Source: Cytophagales bacterium (GTDB lineage Bacteria; Bacteroidota; Bacteroidia; Cytophagales; Flammeovirgaceae). Taken from it: a DNA stretch of 64,000 nt. Within the stretch, counting starts at the first letter, position 1. Every line of letters begins with the position of its first letter. Shown in pieces: positions 61,841 through 64,000 of the stretch. Location: NCBI GenBank assembly GCA_025056215.1, contig JANWWC010000004.1:186001-250000 (forward strand). The letters are read 5' to 3'. The notes beneath the pieces were generated by a model, which searched no databases, was not told where the DNA came from, and saw nothing but the letters and a program-made list of their open reading frames with translations. A program made the translations under genes and the position numbers.

Positions 61841-64000
61841 TTACAAAGAAAAGCCTATTACAGTAATATCATCGGTTTGTTTGATATTGCCTTTCCAATC
61901 GTTGATAGTATTTTGTAAGATAAATGCTTGTTCATCAGGTGTTTCAGAAGTGATAGAGAGTAACAATTCTTTGAAGCGCAATAAATTGAATTTTTCTGGA
62001 ATTTCTTCGCCAAATTGGTCGATGTATCCGTCAGTAGCTAAGAAATAGTGAGCTTTTTGGATTGGTAGTTCATGTTGGGTAAAAGATATTTCGTTAGAAT
62101 CTGCATTTGCTCCAATTCTGTATTTGTCACCTTTGATTTGGGTAAGAGTGTTTTCTGTAATATAAAAAAGGTCCATTTTGGCACCCGCGTATGATATTTT
62201 GCGATAGCTTCCAAAGATTCCCCTTTCTAATACACAGATGCCAATTTCTATGCTGTCTTGATGTTCGGTTTTATGTTGTTGTAAGAGAATTTTGAGTTCT
62301 TGATGAAGTTTTCTTAAAATAATATTTGGCTGATAAGTTTGATGTTGAACAATAATTTCGTTAAGAAGGTTATGCCCGATTAAGCTCATGAAAGCACCTG
62401 GTACGCCGTGTCCTGTACAGTCAGCCAAGGCGATACAAGTGGTTTGACTCCCATCGGCATGCAACTCGTGATGAAACCAATAAAAATCACCGCCTACAAC
62501 GTCGCGCGGCTGAAAAAAAGCGAAATAAGAGGGTAATACTTTACGAATTTGTGCTACCTGTGGCAAAATGGCTTGTTGAACGCGTTGAGCGTAATAAATA
62601 CTCTGTTGGATGTGGCGCAAGGTAGCTTTTATTTGTTTTTTTTGATTTTCAATTTGCTCGATGTAATGTTTTTGTTTTTCTGTTTCTTCTAAGAGTTCTT
62701 TTAAATGCTGATGAGCTTTCGCGAGTTTCTCGCGTTGATTTTCAATTTCGAGGTGTTGCGCATGAAGCGTTTTTGCCATATTGTTGAAGGCTTTTGCTAA
62801 GTTATGGATTTCATGTTGGTCATTTTCTGGTACGCTGATGTGGAAATTTCCTTGAGCTATCGCTCTTACTCCCTCTGAAAGTTGGCGAATAGGCTGGGTA
62901 ACATTCTGAGCAAGTAAGACTATAGCGCCTATCATGGCTGCAAATAAGGCTACAATCCAAATGATCCATCGTTTTTGTAAAGTTTCTAAGTAAGAGAATA
63001 TTTCATCTATGTGTATTTGGGCTACCACTACCCAATCTACATCAGGAATTTTTAAAAATGTAGAAGACATCAACACTGATTTTCCGCGATAATCTACTCC
63101 CAGTCTTACAGTATCATTGAGGAGATCATGCGCAAAAGGTAGCAGTCGAATGCACGTTTTATGGAGTTGAATAGTGCGGATAGTAGTTTCAGGCAATCGC
63201 TGTTGTCGGAGAGTTTCTAAAAATTTTTGAGGATGCTCTAAAAATAATCTCGCATCGCTGCGAAAGGTACCATCATTTCCTACTAAGAATACTTCTCCAG
63301 TGAGTCCCATGCCTTGTTGTTGCCATTCCATGTTTCCTGTAAGTACAGCATTGATTTCATCTGGCGAGAGTTGCAGCACAAGGGTAGCTATTTTTACATT
63401 TTCATCGTAAATGGGAGCAGCCAAAAAAGCTGCAGGTGCGTCAAAAGAAGGCAGGTATAATTGAAAATCTGTCATTTTGACAGCTTCGCGCGTATGAGTT
63501 TGTTGGATTTCGCGCCACACCTGGGCGAGATGCGTATCTTGAAAATTTCCTTTTACCAAATTAGTAGCATAGTCGATTTCTTTGGTGAGCGAGTAGACAA
63601 TGTATCCTGTTTGATTATCGATAATGTACAAATCGTAATATCCGAAATGGTCGAGTAAACGTGCAAATTCTGCTTGGTATTTGTCGTGTACTGCTTTGTA
63701 GCGCGATGCATCTACTGCATTTTTTCGATTAGTTTTGTAATAGTATTGAAAATAAATGGTTTTGAAGTCTGTAGGAATAGCTGCCAGAAGTTCATTAGAT
63801 TGTGTTTGATAGATTTGTATTTTTTGTAGATTTTGTTTATAGAAATTTTCAATGCTCTGCCACATCTCGGCCGATACATCAGCATTTGTGATTGTATGAA
63901 AACTACTAATCAGTTCTTTTGCAGCAGTTTTTATTAATTCGGATTGAGCCAAATAAGAAATTTCACTTCTGCAATTTAAAAAGTAGTTTTGTAGTCGTTC
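61841..64000 (-). CDS. SpoIIE-type serine phosphatase with Cache sensor and HAMP (5' end off right edge)
   Basis: The frame is open past a TTG at 63952 up to the window edge, so the start lies outside; 719 residues are visible. In order: an extracytoplasmic double-Cache-like sensor (about 20-320), a membrane helix (WIIWIVALFAAMIGAIVLLA), a HAMP domain, a coiled coil, and a PP2C/SpoIIE domain with the metal aspartates in VVGGDFYWF and ADCTGHGVPGAFMS. Such proteins dephosphorylate anti-sigma-antagonist or STAS-type partners in reply to an outside signal. A first membrane helix is expected upstream. The two STAS-like small proteins in this window are possible but unproven partners. Confidence 0.92.
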   Translation of the reverse strand, partial: ERLQNYFLNCRSEISYLAQSELIKTAAKELISSFHTITNADVSAEMWQSIENFYKQNLQKIQIYQTQSNELLAAIPTDFKTIYFQYYYKTNRKNAVDASRYKAVHDKYQAEFARLLDHFGYYDLYIIDNQTGYIVYSLTKEIDYATNLVKGNFQDTHLAQVWREIQQTHTREAVKMTDFQLYLPSFDAPAAFLAAPIYDENVKIATLVLQLSPDEINAVLTGNMEWQQQGMGLTGEVFLVGNDGTFRSDARLFLEHPQKFLETLRQQRLPETTIRTIQLHKTCIRLLPFAHDLLNDTVRLGVDYRGKSVLMSSTFLKIPDVDWVVVAQIHIDEIFSYLETLQKRWIIWIVALFAAMIGAIVLLAQNVTQPIRQLSEGVRAIAQGNFHISVPENDQHEIHNLAKAFNNMAKTLHAQHLEIENQREKLAKAHQHLKELLEETEKQKHYIEQIENQKKQIKATLRHIQQSIYYAQRVQQAILPQVAQIRKVLPSYFAFFQPRDVVGGDFYWFHHELHADGSQTTCIALADCTGHGVPGAFMSLIGHNLLNEIIVQHQTYQPNIILRKLHQELKILLQQHKTEHQDSIEIGICVLERGIFGSYRKISYAGAKMDLFYITENTLTQIKGDKYRIGANADSNEISFTQHELPIQKAHYFLATDGYIDQFGEEIPEKFNLLRFKELLLSITSETPDEQAFILQNTINDWKGNIKQTDDITVIGFSL

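Noticed and set aside
1-64000. Insertion sequences, prophage, integrated elements or CRISPR arrays.
   Set aside because: No transposase, integrase, terminal repeats, att-like duplications or regularly spaced repeats were found by reading both strands.

Overview
The window is a gene-dense, low-GC chromosomal segment of a Bacteroidota bacterium, most likely of the order Cytophagales. Evidence for this: a PorP/SprF-type protein and a FadL/PorV-like barrel, a type III glutamine synthetase, a Lacal_2735-type small protein, a Bacteroidota-style omega subunit, promoters that fit the Bacteroidota consensus TTTG-N18..21-TAnnTTTG, and a tmRNA whose tag reads GEESYAMAA. No insertion sequence, prophage, CRISPR array, rRNA or tRNA was seen.

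Layout. 0-7 kb: partial pirin, a GH29-like protein, mutS2, rpoN and a tonB-like gene. 7.6-16.2 kb: miaE, an E2 acyltransferase, a YjjG phosphatase, DUF2252, an orphan FecE/HmuV-type ATPase, an M16 peptidase, nspC, a thioesterase and an SPFH lipoprotein. 16.2-19.8 kb: mrdA (PBP2), a heavily decayed purU pseudogene and a coiled-coil zinc-ribbon protein. 19.9-27.4 kb: a triple-PAS degenerate histidine kinase, a 1041-residue ATP/ADP-translocase-like protein fused to a repeat region and a cyclic-nucleotide-binding-like domain, a small Lacal_2735 protein, an M28 peptidase and dprA. 27.9-35.3 kb: YhcH, metG, glnN and pbpC. 35.5-45.8 kb: a small STAS-like protein, a caspase lipoprotein next to an outer-membrane barrel, rpoZ, lipB, porP, recN, and a lipoprotein/barrel pair. 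45.8-49.9 kb, all minus strand: queE, ftsB/divIC, lutB, ssrA, rpmI and rplT, with a small protein upstream. 50-60.5 kb: a SNF2 helicase, a TlpA-like thioredoxin lacking neighbours of known function, GH31, tilS, hemC and a FecCD permease. 61.4-64 kb: a DUF2141 protein and a SpoIIE phosphatase that runs off the right edge.

Most of the content is housekeeping: translation and RNA modification, DNA repair and competence, cell-wall synthesis, cofactors, and envelope proteins. The points that stand out are (1) the purU pseudogene, readable over its whole length only by changing frame; (2) the GH29-like protein that keeps the nucleophile but has replaced all three histidines that normally hold fucose; (3) the transporter-repeat-nucleotide-sensor fusion; (4) the three-PAS kinase with eroded ATP-binding boxes; (5) iron-type ABC parts about 47 kb apart without a binding protein; and (6) a secreted caspase-like lipoprotein encoded with an outer-membrane barrel. 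Three gaps (7.0-7.6, 27.4-27.9 and 60.5-61.4 kb) hold no intact gene and look like decayed sequence.
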